Positions 37,225 through 49,395 of a stretch of DNA of 64,000 bases are shown one piece after another (position 1 is the first letter of the stretch; each line of letters begins with the position of its first letter). The stretch spans positions 2,473,814 through 2,537,813 of the forward strand of contig NC_066602.1 in assembly GCF_905475345.1 (NCBI RefSeq), read 5' to 3'. The translations under genes and the position numbers were made by a program. The notes beneath the pieces were generated by a model that made no database searches, was not told where the DNA came from, and worked only from the letters and a program-made list of their open reading frames with translations. The stretch is from Vespula vulgaris. Lineage: Eukaryota; Arthropoda; Insecta; Hymenoptera; Vespidae.

Positions 37225-37345
37225 CTGACGGCCGGGTATTAATTCATTTAGATATTATTTTCTGCGAGGCGGTGGGCGGGTGGAGGCATTAACATTCTCA
37301 ATCAGATTAATTAAATTATTTTCCTCGTCCGCAATGCTCAACGGC
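37225..37345. promoter_or_regulatory. Candidate regulatory island (TAATTAA cluster)
   Basis: Contains TATTAATTCATTTA (37238..37251) and AGATTAATTAAA (37304..37315) within complex DNA flanked by CTC and GA repeats. Homeodomain-type motifs; function inferred. Confidence 0.25.
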
Positions 37346-37387
37346 GCGTTACGTTTTCGCAGGGTGGTGGATAGGTGGAACAAGAGA

Positions 37388-37394
<7 letters not shown>

Positions 37395-37422
<28 letters not shown>
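37395..37422. repeat. (AG)n microsatellite
   Basis: Fourteen AG units. Confidence 0.95.
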
Positions 37423-37425
<3 letters not shown>

Positions 37426-38071
37426 GAGGCGCAAAAGGGGTAGTTTCCCATAGGTTGCCGCGTTAACGTCAAAGTGTATGGAAAGGTGTATTCTTCGAGC
37501 ATGTTTTGTCTCTCTATCTATCCTTTTCGTTTCCATTCGACTATACCCGCGATATAATATTTATATCCGTATATTAGTACGCCATAGAAAGTTAAAAATA
37601 CAGATGAAACGAAGGTCGAAGTGAAGTGATTATATATATATATACATATACATGTACATAAAATATATATACACAGATATGTATATATAAAATATATATA
37701 TACACGTATATATGTATGTATGTACATACGTACGTATCAGAGTGGCAACAGAGGTAAAAGAGAAAGGAGAAATAGAGAGATCGACTGGAGATAGAATCCG
37801 TAGAATATTCGGTCATGGAAGGGTGGCACGAGAGAAAATCCAAGAGTGCGGAGAAGACTGGAGGAAAGGGATGAAGCTAAAAGGATAGTGGGTGGGAGGT
37901 GGTAGGGTGGAAAGGTGGAGGAGCGACGGTGGTTGGAGTGGGTGTAGCGGACCGACGAGCAAGAAGGGGTTAATGCAAAGGTCCAGGATAATTACCCACA
38001 TGGCTGGCAATGCGTATTTCACTTTGATCAAGTCTGTGTTTTTCTTCGCTCGCCTATCAGTACCCACTCTT

Positions 38072-38104
<33 letters not shown>

Positions 38105-38224
38105 TTCTCTTTCTCTCTCACACGTTCAACCGACCCGCCTTTTTCTCTCTATCCGTCCTTCTCTATCTCCTTCCACTACTCTTCTTGCTCGCTCTTTTCC
38201 TTCCTTCTCTTCTACCCTTACATC

Positions 38225-38350
38225 ATCGCCGGCCTGATGGGTAGGTAACCGGCTTTTGTCTTTTCCCCGAGACGTTTTAATTATTTTAAACTCGGGCCCG
38301 CGAGGGTCTAATTTTGCAAGGTGCGCGCGGGTGCGCCCGCTCGGCCGCTC
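38225..38350. promoter_or_regulatory. CpG-rich complex island
   Basis: A locally GC-rich patch with many CG dinucleotides (around 38294..38350) next to TTTTAATTATTTTAAA (38275..38290). It stands out from AT-rich, repeat-rich surroundings. Could be an enhancer or a cryptic promoter; no transcript signal can be seen. Confidence 0.25.
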
Positions 38351-38424
38351 ACTCACGGTCAAAAGCAAGTTTTACGCACGGATGAAAACGGAAAAAAGAA
38401 AAATAAAAACAAAAATGTAAAAAA

Positions 38425-38452
38425 GAAAAGAAAGAAAGAAAGAAAGAAAGAA
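38425..38452. repeat. (GAAA)n microsatellite
   Basis: About seven GAAA units. Confidence 0.9.
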
Positions 38453-38557
38453 AATAATAAAATACAAAAAAAAACAAAAACGGATCATTATGCGCACTCT
38501 CAAAGCATTCACTACCGCTCTATAGACGATGTATTTACTCGCTCTTAGTGTAGAAAA

Positions 38558-38620
38558 AAAAATTAAAAAAAAAAAAAAGAAGGAGAAGAAAAAGAAGAAG
38601 AAGAAGAAGAAGAAGAAGAA
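38558..38620. repeat. A-rich tract joined to (GAA)n
   Basis: Poly-A stretches lead into about nine GAA units. Confidence 0.9.
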
Positions 38621-39006
38621 GGTGATGGTAGTAGTGATTGTAATGGTAGTAGTAATGGTACTGGAGAACGAACGAGAGAGAGTAAAGCGAGGACAAGAAG
38701 GAGGAAGATGAAACTGGTGGGCCAGGAAATACGAGAACGGCAAAGGCTAACCTCGACGTGGGAAATGAGAAGAGAATTCGGACGAGAACGGAATGTGGAA
38801 GATCGACGTTCCAACCGGGAGAAGTTTCTCCTTTCGCAAAAGAAACGAAGAAAGAGAAAGAGAGAGAAAGAGAGAAAGAGGAAGGGAAAGAAAAGAAGAA
38901 AAAAAAACCTACATAAAAAGAAGAGAAAAAATAAATCGTACGCAAGTTCGCCACGCACTGGCTTTACTGAAATCTCTATTGGCAATCGTTAAAGAGAGAA
39001 AGAGAG

Positions 39007-39010
<4 letters not shown>

Positions 39011-39039
<29 letters not shown>
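39011..39039. repeat. (AG)n microsatellite
   Basis: About 14 AG units. Confidence 0.95.
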
Positions 39040-39041
<2 letters not shown>

Positions 39042-39409
39042 CAGAGAGAAAACACGGTTATTAACTTTTCTTAGAAGTAAACGCGGGAAAATCGTTGTAA
39101 ATTACGAATGTATTTTCTTCGAAATGTAGGTAATAAAGTATGAGAGTTAGAGTATATCGAATTGAATTTTAAATTAACGTGTAACGTATACTTTTTTCTT
39201 CTCTCTCTGTCTCTCTCTCTCTCTCTTTCTTTTGATTTCTCTCTCTCTCTCTTTCTGTCTCTCATCTTTTTATTTAATTCTTTCTTTCACTCGGTAATTA
39301 TCGCGAGATCACGCAGCTGCTTTGACGATACAAATTGAGCTGCCGACAAGAAGACACGGGAATTAAATCGACGTCTCGCGTTACGACGCCAATGAGCAAA
39401 GAGGGGAAA

Positions 39410-39443
39410 AAGAAAGAGAGAGAAAGAGAGAGAAAGAGAGAGA

Positions 39444-39480
<37 letters not shown>

Positions 39481-39510
39481 AGTGAGTGAATGAGAAAGAG
39501 AAAGAGAGAG
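39410..39510. repeat. Purine (GA/GAAA)n repeat
   Basis: Tandem GAGAAAGA units plus a GA run. Confidence 0.85.
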
Positions 39511-39539
39511 CGAGGAAGAGATGAAAATATATCAACGTG

Positions 39540-39660
39540 CGGCACTCGTTCGAATTCGTTTGCCCGCCATTGGAAATACATTTTGCATCGAGATTAATTA
39601 AACTTGCTTCTTTCCGGCCGTGCGATGGATAGGCTATGAATACCTAATTTATTAAGTTCG
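39540..39660. promoter_or_regulatory. Candidate regulatory island sharing AGATTAATTAAA
   Basis: TTTTGCAT (39581..39588, octamer-like) is followed by AGATTAATTAAA (39591..39602), the same 12-mer as at 37304..37315. Further right is CCTAATTTATTAAG. Flanked on both sides by GA/CT tracts. Confidence 0.3.
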
Positions 39661-40058
39661 CAGGTAGAAGAGCACTTTCTCTCTTTCTCTCTCTCTCTCT
39701 CTCTTTCTCTCTTTATCTTTTACTCTATCTCTTTCTCTCTCTTCGTAGGCTGCTAATGATCCACAGGATCCAATTATTTGATTCGTTATCATTACTATTA
39801 TTAACGAAAGATAAAGGAGTATATCCTCCTCGCACCCTCTGATCCCCCTATCCTGGACTCTATCACCCCGCGTGGAAGCGTAGAAATGCCCGAGGAATAC
39901 GACAGCGGTAATTAATGCAACGTCGTACAATAAATATCGAATGCGACTCCCATTTCGCGTCGAGGCTTTTCCGTTAAATTGAATTCTGTAACGTCGACTG
40001 GCGACAGTCAGTCAATACCGATATACCTACTTATCCATCTTTCTCTTTTTATATTTCT

Positions 40059-40096
<38 letters not shown>

Positions 40097-40870
40097 TCTG
40101 TCTTTCTCTTTTTCATCTCTTTCGTCTAAAAGTAACAGCCCGAATTGGAAATCGAAGGAACGTGGTAGTAGCTTTTGTCATTGGATTCTAATGACGAGGT
40201 AGTGGTATAGGCATAATTGTGAACAAATAATTGGATATATCGAATATCGATAAACGGCAGAGATAAAAGATTTAGAATCGATTAATATAAATTTATTATA
40301 TCATAGATTATATAAGAGTGAATGAAATCGTTTAACGTTATTATAAATATTTCTAACGTTAATGAATATTCCATGAATAATTTGAATGAAACTAAAGGAA
40401 GACGTCGAGAGCTAGGTTTCGCATAACCATCGGATATCATAATGCAAGGAAATATTCGAGAAATCTTCCAAGTAGAAAGCTTCTCTCGATCGAAGAAGGA
40501 ATGTAAAAGGAATCAAATGAGCTATGTTAAAAAAGAGCGAAAGACAGAGAAAGACGGACAGAGAGAAAAAGAGAGAAGAAATTCAAGGCAGTTATCCGAT
40601 CATTCTCTGTTAAAATAGAGGACTATCCTCCTCCCTTCCTCTTCCATCCAGTTATCCTTCGTTTCTTCATCGAGATCCATCGACAAAAGGGCATCCCTCG
40701 TGCGCTTAGGGCCTGATCACGACACGCGATGTATGTATATGTACATGTGTGTGTGTAAGAGAGAGAAAGAGAGAAAGAGAAAGCACCGTTCAAAGCAGCC
40801 TTGTTCGCAAATAATGGCACGTACTCATTGTTCTAATTATTCGTGCATACGATTAACGTTCCACTGTCCA

Positions 40871-40885
40871 ACTACGACTACGACT

Positions 40886-40966
<81 letters not shown>
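40871..40966. repeat. (ACG)n triplet array
   Basis: About 32 triplets, starting ACTACG and then pure ACG. The reading frames give poly-Asp, poly-Thr or poly-Arg on plus, and poly-Val, poly-Ser or poly-Arg on minus, with no non-repeat coding flank. Confidence 0.95.
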
Positions 40967-41439
40967 TGTTCTATGTATTTCAAGGATGTATGCGTTACGT
41001 GCACGTTTCTATGCGTCTCCGCGTCTGTATTTTTATATACGTATATGTGACAAATTCGTACATACTCACGACGCGTGTATGGACTCTCACGAGGTCCTCT
41101 ATAAAACAGAGAGACGACGGAAAAAGGTACGTAAAGGGAGCGAAAAACAAGTCGTGTGTTTGCCAAGGAAGGGCTCTAATCGTACCACAAGAGAGACAGA
41201 AAGAGATAGAAAGCGAGAGAAACAGAGAAAGAGAGACAGAGAGACAGAGAGAGAGAGAAAGAACACAGGGTAGGAAGAGTATTTCACTCCTACACCGTGT
41301 GTCAGTTCTTTGTATTAGTGAACCCAGCGTTTATATATGCACATATACTATCGTACACGTATATTAACGAGAGAAGAGGAACACGTAGATGAGGAGAGGC
41401 TGCGAGAGAGTGCTATACAGACGGGATACAAAGCGTGTC

Positions 41440-41520
41440 AGCCGGATACAATGCCCGCCATCTGACGCTCAATTAACGAGTTAATGCGGTACCGTTGATA
41501 ATTAAACAAATACGCGGGGG
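41440..41520. promoter_or_regulatory. Candidate regulatory island with ATTAAC-GA-GTTAAT dyad
   Basis: A perfect dyad ATTAAC (41472..41477), GA, GTTAAT (41480..41485) is followed by TAATTAAACAAATA (41499..41512), a homeodomain-like plus forkhead-like motif. Confidence 0.3.
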
Positions 41521-42136
41521 TTTCTTTTTCTTTTTCTCTTTCCGTCCTTTTTCTTTCTTTCTTTCTTTTTTCTTCTTCATCATCAGCCCTCCTCATCCTC
41601 CTCATCCTCTTTCTCCTCCTTCATAGGCACAACTCCTCGAACGTAGCCGGACACCGTTCTCTCCCATGCAACCTACACCCTCTCTTACAGTTCTACCCCT
41701 CTCTCTCTCTCTCCCTCTTTCTATTACCATCTAACGACGATAACGTGGCACACGTTTCGCGTGTGGATTCTTTCTCGTTTATCTCCTCCTCTTCCCTTTT
41801 TCTTTCTTCTCGATGGTAATCAGAAGGAGAGAAAGAGAGAGAGAGAGAGAGGGAGATGAGAAAGACCATCGTCTTCTTTCTTTCTCCTTCTTCCTCTTGT
41901 CTCTAAGGTAGGACGCCAGTAAATTAAAGAAAAAAAAAGAGAGAGAGAGATGAAAAAAGAAAAAGCAAAAGCATTGTCCCAAACGATTATTTTATTATAC
42001 CCGTTTCTCGACCGGAAGCGGATGTGTGAAACGAATATAGGTATGGCCAAAGCGCGAAATAAGGTGAGACGAACAGTGGTAATGAGCGTCGTGTTCCTAT
42101 TTCGCGAAAGATCGGACCAACGAGAAAAATGTAAAA

Positions 42137-42140
42137 GGAA

Positions 42141-42181
<41 letters not shown>

Positions 42182-42195
42182 GAAAGAAAGAAAGA
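42137..42195. repeat. (GAAA)n microsatellite
   Basis: About 12 AAAG units. Confidence 0.9.
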
Positions 42196-42381
42196 GAATC
42201 GAAAACGAAGACCAAAGCGGACGTTCCATATCCGTTCGTAATGGGGGGCCTGGAATGTGCTCTCGTTCGGCATTGTTGATCCCGTTCGCTGTGCTTTTAT
42301 ACATAACAATGGCTATACGTTGATATCTACAAAGCGTTTACGAAAAGCGTTGGAACAGTTCTTTTTCTTTTTTCTTCTTTT

Positions 42382-42430
42382 TCTCTCTCTCTCTCTCTCT
42401 CTCTCTGTCTGTCTGTCTGTCTGTCTGTCT
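42382..42430. repeat. (CT)n followed by (CTGT)n
   Basis: Twelve CT units then six CTGT units. Confidence 0.95.
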
Positions 42431-43571
42431 CATTTTTTTTTATCGACGAAATATCGTCCTGAACTTTACCTATGATATCGAGGAGCGAAGAAAGAAATAA
42501 TAACAACGGTTTGCTCTTTTAACGAAGGAAACAACAACAAATATAACCTTGCTTTCATCTTTTATTATTTCTCTATCTCTCTCTCTCTTTCTTGTTCTCT
42601 CTTGTGCTCTGATCGATCGTATATAAATAAAATAAAATAAAATAAAAAGAAAAATAAAAAGAAACTACGGTATTATAATCGTAACGCGTAATCGAGAAGT
42701 TCGGGACACCGACGCAAAACGTTTTGTCTTTCTCCTTAGGTGGTGTTGCTACATCGTATCGCATTTTAGCTTATCAGTCTCGATACTAGTTATTCTACAA
42801 CTCTACGCTCGACGCTGTTGTTGTCCGACCGGAAGTCGACGGTATCGATGGTATTAATACGCTTCTTACACCTAATCTATTTACTTGCACTCTTTGTTTC
42901 TTCGCATTTTTCTTTTAAACATTTTCTCTTCGTCCTATACGTTTCAAACGTAACAAAGTATTTTACGTAATAAAATTAAACAAGTAAAGTTTCGCAGATA
43001 CTCCTGTCGTGCGTTCGTTGTAATATTATTTGTAAAGAATATTAAAAAGCGAAGGGAGAATATTAAACGATATTATATTCACGTAGAGACGCCTTAAACT
43101 AAGTATTATACTTACGTGGCTCGACGATTAATCACGATCTCAAAGGGTTACTTTATACACGAGTCTTGATCGATGTTACTTGGATCAATCGCTTCGAGAA
43201 ACTAAATAAGAACGTATCAATCCAAACTATTAGTATGTAAATACCTATGTAGCAAGTACCTACGCGTTATCTACCAACCTTTGTCCTTCGTATCAAACAA
43301 CACCGGAATCAAATACCTATTATTACACAACACTCACTACTCGTACGACTTCTGTCGATCTTCCGTCGATCTTTTGTCAGCGTATGTAAACAATTCAAAC
43401 GAGTATCGTTTTTGTCTTCGTACATACACACACACGCACGCGTGCATACATACATACATATATACACACATACATCGCGTCGATAACTCGAGCGAGTGTC
43501 GTGAGATTAACGCGAAGGGACGGTCGAATTTTAGGCGGGAGGGCTGATTTCTCGGGTTAAAACGAGAGATT

Positions 43572-43578
<7 letters not shown>

Positions 43579-43619
<41 letters not shown>
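43579..43619. repeat. (AG)n microsatellite
   Basis: About 20 AG units. Confidence 0.95.
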
Positions 43620-43626
<7 letters not shown>

Positions 43627-43829
43627 TGAGAGAACGAGAGGGAGAAAAGGAGAAAGAGAAATAGAAAAACAACGAGAGAGAGAGAGGGATCACGTTGAAG
43701 GAAAGGAGAGGAAAGAGTAGCGAAAACCACTGACGGCGTCAAGTGCAACGCTGACCCCGACACGTCGCTTGTCAAATCCCTATTTACTGACCGACCAAAA
43801 TGACCAAACCCAAACGAACGCATACCGAT

Positions 43830-43965
43830 TTCGGTGCGGCCCCCGACGACAGCCAATCATACGTGTTGCCTAACGCGTTTGCCGCTGGCCTTCGACGTTT
43901 TTCGCCCTCGGATTTATTCGCCGTAAAATTTTGCCGTTACCTGTAAATCAGCTCTACCTACTACT
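43830..43965. promoter_or_regulatory. Complex island, possible cis-regulatory element
   Basis: Repeat-free DNA with CCAATCAT (43853..43860) and TTTATTCGCCGTAAAATTTT (43913..43932). It stands out from neighbouring GA and CT tracts; only sequence complexity and Hox-like TTTAT motifs support a regulatory role. Confidence 0.18.
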
Positions 43966-44484
43966 ACTACCCCAATCCGATTCCGCTAGAAATATTTCAC
44001 TCTCTTTCATCTCTTTTTCTCCTTCTCCGACAACGACTACCACCCTTTGGCTAACCCTTCTACTTCCATCCTTTTTCTTCCATCCCTTTCTCTCTCACTC
44101 TCTCCTTCTCTCTTTCTCTTTAACCAAAAATAACCATAGCCGACTGAAACGTGAAAGAAAGTTTGGTAATACGATGAATTTCGAATTGGTCGTAGAATAA
44201 CACATCGAACTATATTAAAACGTTGATCGTACAAATAATGCGTGTCCACACTTTCACGGAAACGTTTATGGTATTGTTTAACATTCCATCTCCATTTACA
44301 CCACCGTGCACCGACTTCTCTCCAATTATAGTTCTTTTTCTTTTTCTCTTCTTTTTTATTTATTTTCTTTTTTTTTTTTTTTTTAAGCGGCCTCTTTCAC
44401 ACACCGATCGTACCAAGCGGAAAGATAAAGCCTCGAATTCGATAGCTTTTATCGAAAGCTTTATGAACGTACGCACGCACGCAT

Positions 44485-44513
44485 GTTCGTTCGTTCGTTC
44501 GTTCGTTCGTTCG
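44485..44513. repeat. (GTTC)n microsatellite
   Basis: Seven GTTC units. Confidence 0.95.
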
Positions 44514-44738
44514 GTCGTCTCCATGGTTTTTTCGCAAGGTAGGTTAATTTGTTGACTTTATAATAGCGCCCACATAAATCCCTTTTAATGGATCGAAAGA
44601 GAAAGAAAGAGAGAGGGAGAACTCAATAATTTTCATCGCTATACAAATTCTGGGAGATAATATAGGCGACACGATTTCCTTCGTATTACTACTTCTGCTA
44701 CTTTGTTTGTTATTTTCGTTACAAAATTAAAGAGAGAA

Positions 44739-44742
<4 letters not shown>

Positions 44743-44781
<39 letters not shown>

Positions 44782-44803
44782 ACAAGAGAGAGAGAGAGAG
44801 AGA
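44743..44803. repeat. (GACA)n followed by (GA)n
   Basis: Nine GACA units with one AACA, then nine GA units. Confidence 0.95.
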
Positions 44804-46550
44804 GAAACTGTCGTCTTTGTTGACAAATAGCAACAGGTACTCTCCTTGCCAAAATATTATTATCGTGACACGCTCGTTTGAATTATAACGCGTGTTAATG
44901 TGGCCGAGTGCTATAATAATCTTTAATCAAACTTCTATTTCCACTAACACCCAACAGGAGTTGCGTATCTTGTTATATTTGCTATTGAATCGGTACGTCA
45001 AGAAAGAGAGATGCGAAACAAATTATCTCCAAACGAGAATGAGAGATGCTCGTGTTGAAAGAATCAGAGGAGACGTCTATAACACGAGAGAGAGAAAGAG
45101 ATAGAAAGAGAGAGTCTCTAACGTTATCGAGTTAAATTATTTAACCTTTTTCTATTTCTAAACGTAACCGTAAAGATGTAGTAACTCAATGATCGAAATC
45201 TTTTTTTTTCTTTTTTTCTTATTTATTTTTTCCACTTTTTTTTTTTTTTTATCATCTTGTCCCCCTTCCCTCTTAACCTCTTCATTAAAATACTTCCATC
45301 TCGTTTTTTTTTTCTTCAGGAAAATCATCGTTGCAAATCATCATCGAAGTCCATTCTTCTTCTATTTCTTTTCTGTTTTCTATTTCTGTTTTTTTTTTTT
45401 TTCTTTTCTTTTTTATTCGGTTAAGGACCGATCATCGTCGGAACATGTAACTACTCGTAAAGCGGAAAGCGCCGCGTCTCGTAGAAATACGAAAAAACAA
45501 AATGTCCCGTACGGTTACGAGAAGTGAGTCTGGCGAGCTCTCTCACAGAGACCCTAAAGAAAGGTCGGCTTGAAACATCTGTTTGACATCCCTGTTTGTC
45601 AAGGCGTGACTCGGCACTTGCCGGCGCACCGACGACGCGCTATACAAAAGCGATCGACTGTGGCCGAGTGAACGAGCACGATCTTCTCAGCTTTCTTGAC
45701 ACAGACAGTTCGATCCTATAAACGATCGATCTATGAGCTCGCGAGTCTATCCTTTTATTCGTCTCACTATTCGAATCCGATTGCGCGTGAAAATCGCAAA
45801 CGAATGTTTCTTCGTCGGCCAAAATTTTCGTTCGTTTTGATTTCCCTGAAAGGAGGAGAATATCTTCTTTCTATTTCTTCTTTTTTTTTTTTTCTTTTGG
45901 AGAGAAAGAACAGATGCGTGCACGTACGCGGGTACGACGGAAGGAAACAACTTTTCCAACGATGATTAAGCATTTTACTTGTTTGCATTATAACATCGAG
46001 GAATCATGAATAAATAAATAGGATTTGTCGTAACAACGACGTAACAACATTTATAACGTTTCTATTAACTTACGATATTATTCGAAAGATTATTTCGAAG
46101 TTCGAGTGATATCAACAAAAGAAAATATATCTTTGCGAATATAACGGAGTATTACAAAAAGGTCGATAACTATCGGGAGATGTCAAGAAATCCAATCCAT
46201 TTTCGAAGGAATCGAGTGGATAATTGGGTATGGATAAACGGGTCGCTTGTGAGGGAAGAAAATGGAATCGAGTATAATGGGAGGGTTAAAAGGTGAAGCT
46301 TCGGTTTATAGGGTATCCTCCTAGCTATATACCATTGTGACACAATACCGACGTTCCTTTGTACTTACTACCACATAGTTCGAAGGCAAAGTTTCCGTGT
46401 TCGACGCACGTGGATCACTTGTTGCTGGGACGACGTTGCGGACTAATTCTCCGTTGAATCGCGAATGACTTTCGAACGTGATAGAATAGTCGAAGAAAAA
46501 TATATTTGCGATCGATACGAAAGTAGGAGAGGTGAGAGAAGGGGTTGATA

Positions 46551-46561
46551 CGACAACAACA

Positions 46562-46605
<44 letters not shown>
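46551..46605. repeat. (ACG)n triplet array
   Basis: ACA units followed by about 15 ACG units. Confidence 0.95.
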
Positions 46606-47683
46606 TCTATTTCACGTTCGTTCAGAATCGAACGTGTCATCGTATCAGAGAATATCAACTACGCCGAGTTTCTACGTATCGTTGCGTTACAACGAATTTA
46701 ACTCGTTGAAAGCCAATCAAAACTTATAATCCAACATTGCCTACAACCCCCACCAACCTCCACCAACCCCACTCATTCCCTCCCATTTCGATCGATGTTT
46801 CAAAGGCGGACACGCATCTAGACGTTCTGATGTGCGAGTTGATGTCGCGTTAAAGCTTTCTCGACTTTTTTTCACTAACCCACCCCCACTCCCAACCACC
46901 CCGTTGTTTTCTTCTCCTTTTTCCTTTCCTTTTCTTTCTTTCTTTCTTTTCTTTTTTTTTTTTTGCTCACTCGGTATAGTTCACTTCAATCTGCTGCACA
47001 CGTGACACGATATATACGCATACACATAGATAGTAGTCCGCTTGCATCCGATCCAATTATATACGTTTCTGTGCATCGACGCGAGAATATTCTCCAAGGC
47101 GAACTCGCTCGAAAAGAGCGTGCTTTTGTCTGAATCGTTAAAGGAAAAGAAGAAGAAGAAGAAGAAAAAGTGTCTTCGAATCGAGAAATATTACCCAAGA
47201 ACGAAGGAAAGGGATACGCGGATCTATTGCACACGTGCTTTCAATTTCTAGTCAGCGAGAGATCGCGTCGAACGAGAAGAAAAAAGAAAAGAAAAAATTT
47301 TAAAAATAAAAAAAAAGAAAGAAAAGAAAAAATTAAAAAAAAAAAGAAAAGAAAGAAAGAAAAGGAAAAGATTCCGATCGGACGTTGTGACGTTCCGAAG
47401 ACTTCTTGAAAAATATCAATCTTCGCTATATTTATACCTAACTATATATTCCCTCTCTTTCGTCTCGTATCGGATGGAGAATGAAGAGAGAGAGAGAGAG
47501 AGAAAGTAAAATGTATCGAGTGCACGTGCTCTTTGAATCTTTCGATATACATAAGTCGTGTGTCGTTGCACGTCTAAACCGTTTCCTCTCCGCATCCTTT
47601 TTATCCTCCCTTACCGAGGGATCTCCTTTTTTTCACGCGGCGCTTCGTCTTTTCTTTTTTTTTTCTTTCCCTTTTTTTTCGAA

Positions 47684-47687
<4 letters not shown>

Positions 47688-47720
<33 letters not shown>
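47688..47720. repeat. (AG)n microsatellite
   Basis: Sixteen AG units. Confidence 0.95.
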
Positions 47721-47721
<1 letters not shown>

Positions 47722-48040
47722 GGTAGGTTAGAGGATGAAGCAAAGAAATAAGCACGGAGAAAGAATTCTCGAAGCTAAAAATATATTTTTATGGAGCCCC
47801 CGCTGCGATCCCACGGGGAAAGAGAAAGAGAATGAGAAAGAGATAGAGACAGATAGAGACGGGATTCACCGCGTGGCTTCTGTATGTTTTGATGCTTTCG
47901 ATGCGTTACCCCCATCGGTCGGTGTGGATCGTCAACCGGACGGAAGTCGCCGGCTATTAATGACAAGATATGTATAATATTTCCGGCGATATACTCTCGA
48001 ATCTTTTACAAAGGGAACGCAGCGACTAGATCCACTCACT

Positions 48041-48074
48041 GAAGAAGAGAAGGAGGAGGAGGAGGAGGAGGAGG
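48041..48074. repeat. (GGA)n microsatellite
   Basis: About ten GGA/GAA units. Confidence 0.9.
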
Positions 48075-49085
48075 TCCTTCTATTTCGCGGCATAAATCTT
48101 TCAAGGGGAAGTCGTTCCCGAAATATTCCTTATTTCAAATAATAAATATACTGATACAACTCTCTCTCTTTTTTTCTTTCTTTCTTTCTCTATCCATTTC
48201 TCTATCTATCTATCTCCTTTTAACGCGGCCTTTTTTTCAGAAGTTTATTTAAAAACAAAGACTCGCTAGGAGATGGTTTTTAAAAAACGAACGAACGAAT
48301 AGATTTGAAAGAATTCTTTTTGTTATAAAAAAGAAAAGAAAGGAAATCGATGAAAAAGGTATTAAAAAGGATCGTTAGATTTATCGATCATACTATTTAC
48401 ATGGCTTAGAATAAAGTTTTACGAGAGACGATATTTGTAAAGAATCGATAGCGACTTTCCACGAAAACCGTCGTCGTTCCAATCTTATCCGAGCATTCGA
48501 TCAGATATCAACTATTACATATACGACGTAACGTTCTCTGGCACCAGAAACCGATGCACGATCGGCTGATCTCGCAGAACGTCTGCGTCGATGTATGTGT
48601 AGGTAAGTAGAACCCAGAAAAGTATATGTATACGTGTGCACATACATGTGTGCGTATATAGAGTCAATACTTCAACTTGAACACGGAGAGAAAGAGAGAG
48701 AGAGAGAAAGAGAAAGAGAGAGAAGATAGAGTGGGAGTGAAACGTAGGAGACGTACACACAGAAGCCGCGAAGCGCTAGAGCACCGCGAGAGATAAACGT
48801 ATCGAGATAAAACCGCGCTATACGATTGGTCGAAGCGTGCACTCGCTCTCTCCCCACCAAACCTCCCACTGCTTCTCCTACGCTCGTGCCGGTGATCTCA
48901 CACACAGTTTAAACTCCACGTAAGAATTCGCGTTAGCTCGATGTAAAAGGAGAGCTTGCGTAGGTATATATCGCCGAGAGAGTATCGCTAAACGCGTTTG
49001 TAGAAACGACGTGATCGCTTTACCAAGAGAGAAGAAATAGATTAGAAAGAGAGGGAGAAACAGCGAAGAAGGGGGTGATGGGGGA

Positions 49086-49109
49086 GGAGGAGGAGGAGGA
49101 GGAGGAGAG
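49086..49109. repeat. (GGA)n microsatellite
   Basis: Eight GGA units. Confidence 0.9.
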
Positions 49110-49280
49110 AGGATGAGAAGGTAGATCGAGATCGTCGCTAAGACAAAGAAACACGACCCAATTCCCTCCTCGTCCATCGTCCTCTCTCTTTCTTTCTTTA
49201 TCTCTATCTCTCTATCTCGATCATCGTCTTTCTCGTACTCGCTTCCGATCTTGCTACTCGTTTTCTTCTTTCTCTTTCTA

Positions 49281-49284
<4 letters not shown>

Positions 49285-49325
<41 letters not shown>
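49285..49325. repeat. (TA)n microsatellite
   Basis: About 20 TA units, directly left of the tRNA-like relic. Confidence 0.95.
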
Positions 49326-49327
<2 letters not shown>

Positions 49328-49332
49328 GACCG

Positions 49333-49395
49333 AATGCTTGCGTGTGTTGGTAAAGGACTCGATCCGCGGTCCTGAGTTCGATGCCACACGGCGTC
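49333..49395 (+). repeat. tRNA-like SINE fragment or tRNA relic
   Basis: A B-box-like GTTCGATGCC at 49376..49385 fits GTTCGANNCC, preceded by GGTCCTGA. Upstream, TGTTGGTAAAGGACTC (49345..49360) resembles the tRNA A-box/D-arm pattern TTGGTAGAGCACTC. Spacing of the two boxes is tRNA-like. There is no clear paired acceptor stem, so it is not a functional tRNA. It follows a TA microsatellite and is followed by GA-rich DNA, as tRNA-derived SINE pieces often are. Confidence 0.45.

Larger units (their letters stand above)
42440..49280. other. Noncoding segment: ordinary intronic DNA with simple repeats
   Basis: Complex stretches at 42770..43420, 45400..45840, 45950..46550, 46610..46900 and 48080..48660 show nothing recognised. 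GTTC, GACA, GA, GAC and GGA repeats are listed separately. Confidence 0.55.

Noticed and set aside
40843..41367. 174-codon plus-strand frame with poly-Asp, and overlapping poly-Thr and poly-Val frames
   Set aside because: All three come from the ACG triplet array read in different frames; the flanks have no protein character or splice support.
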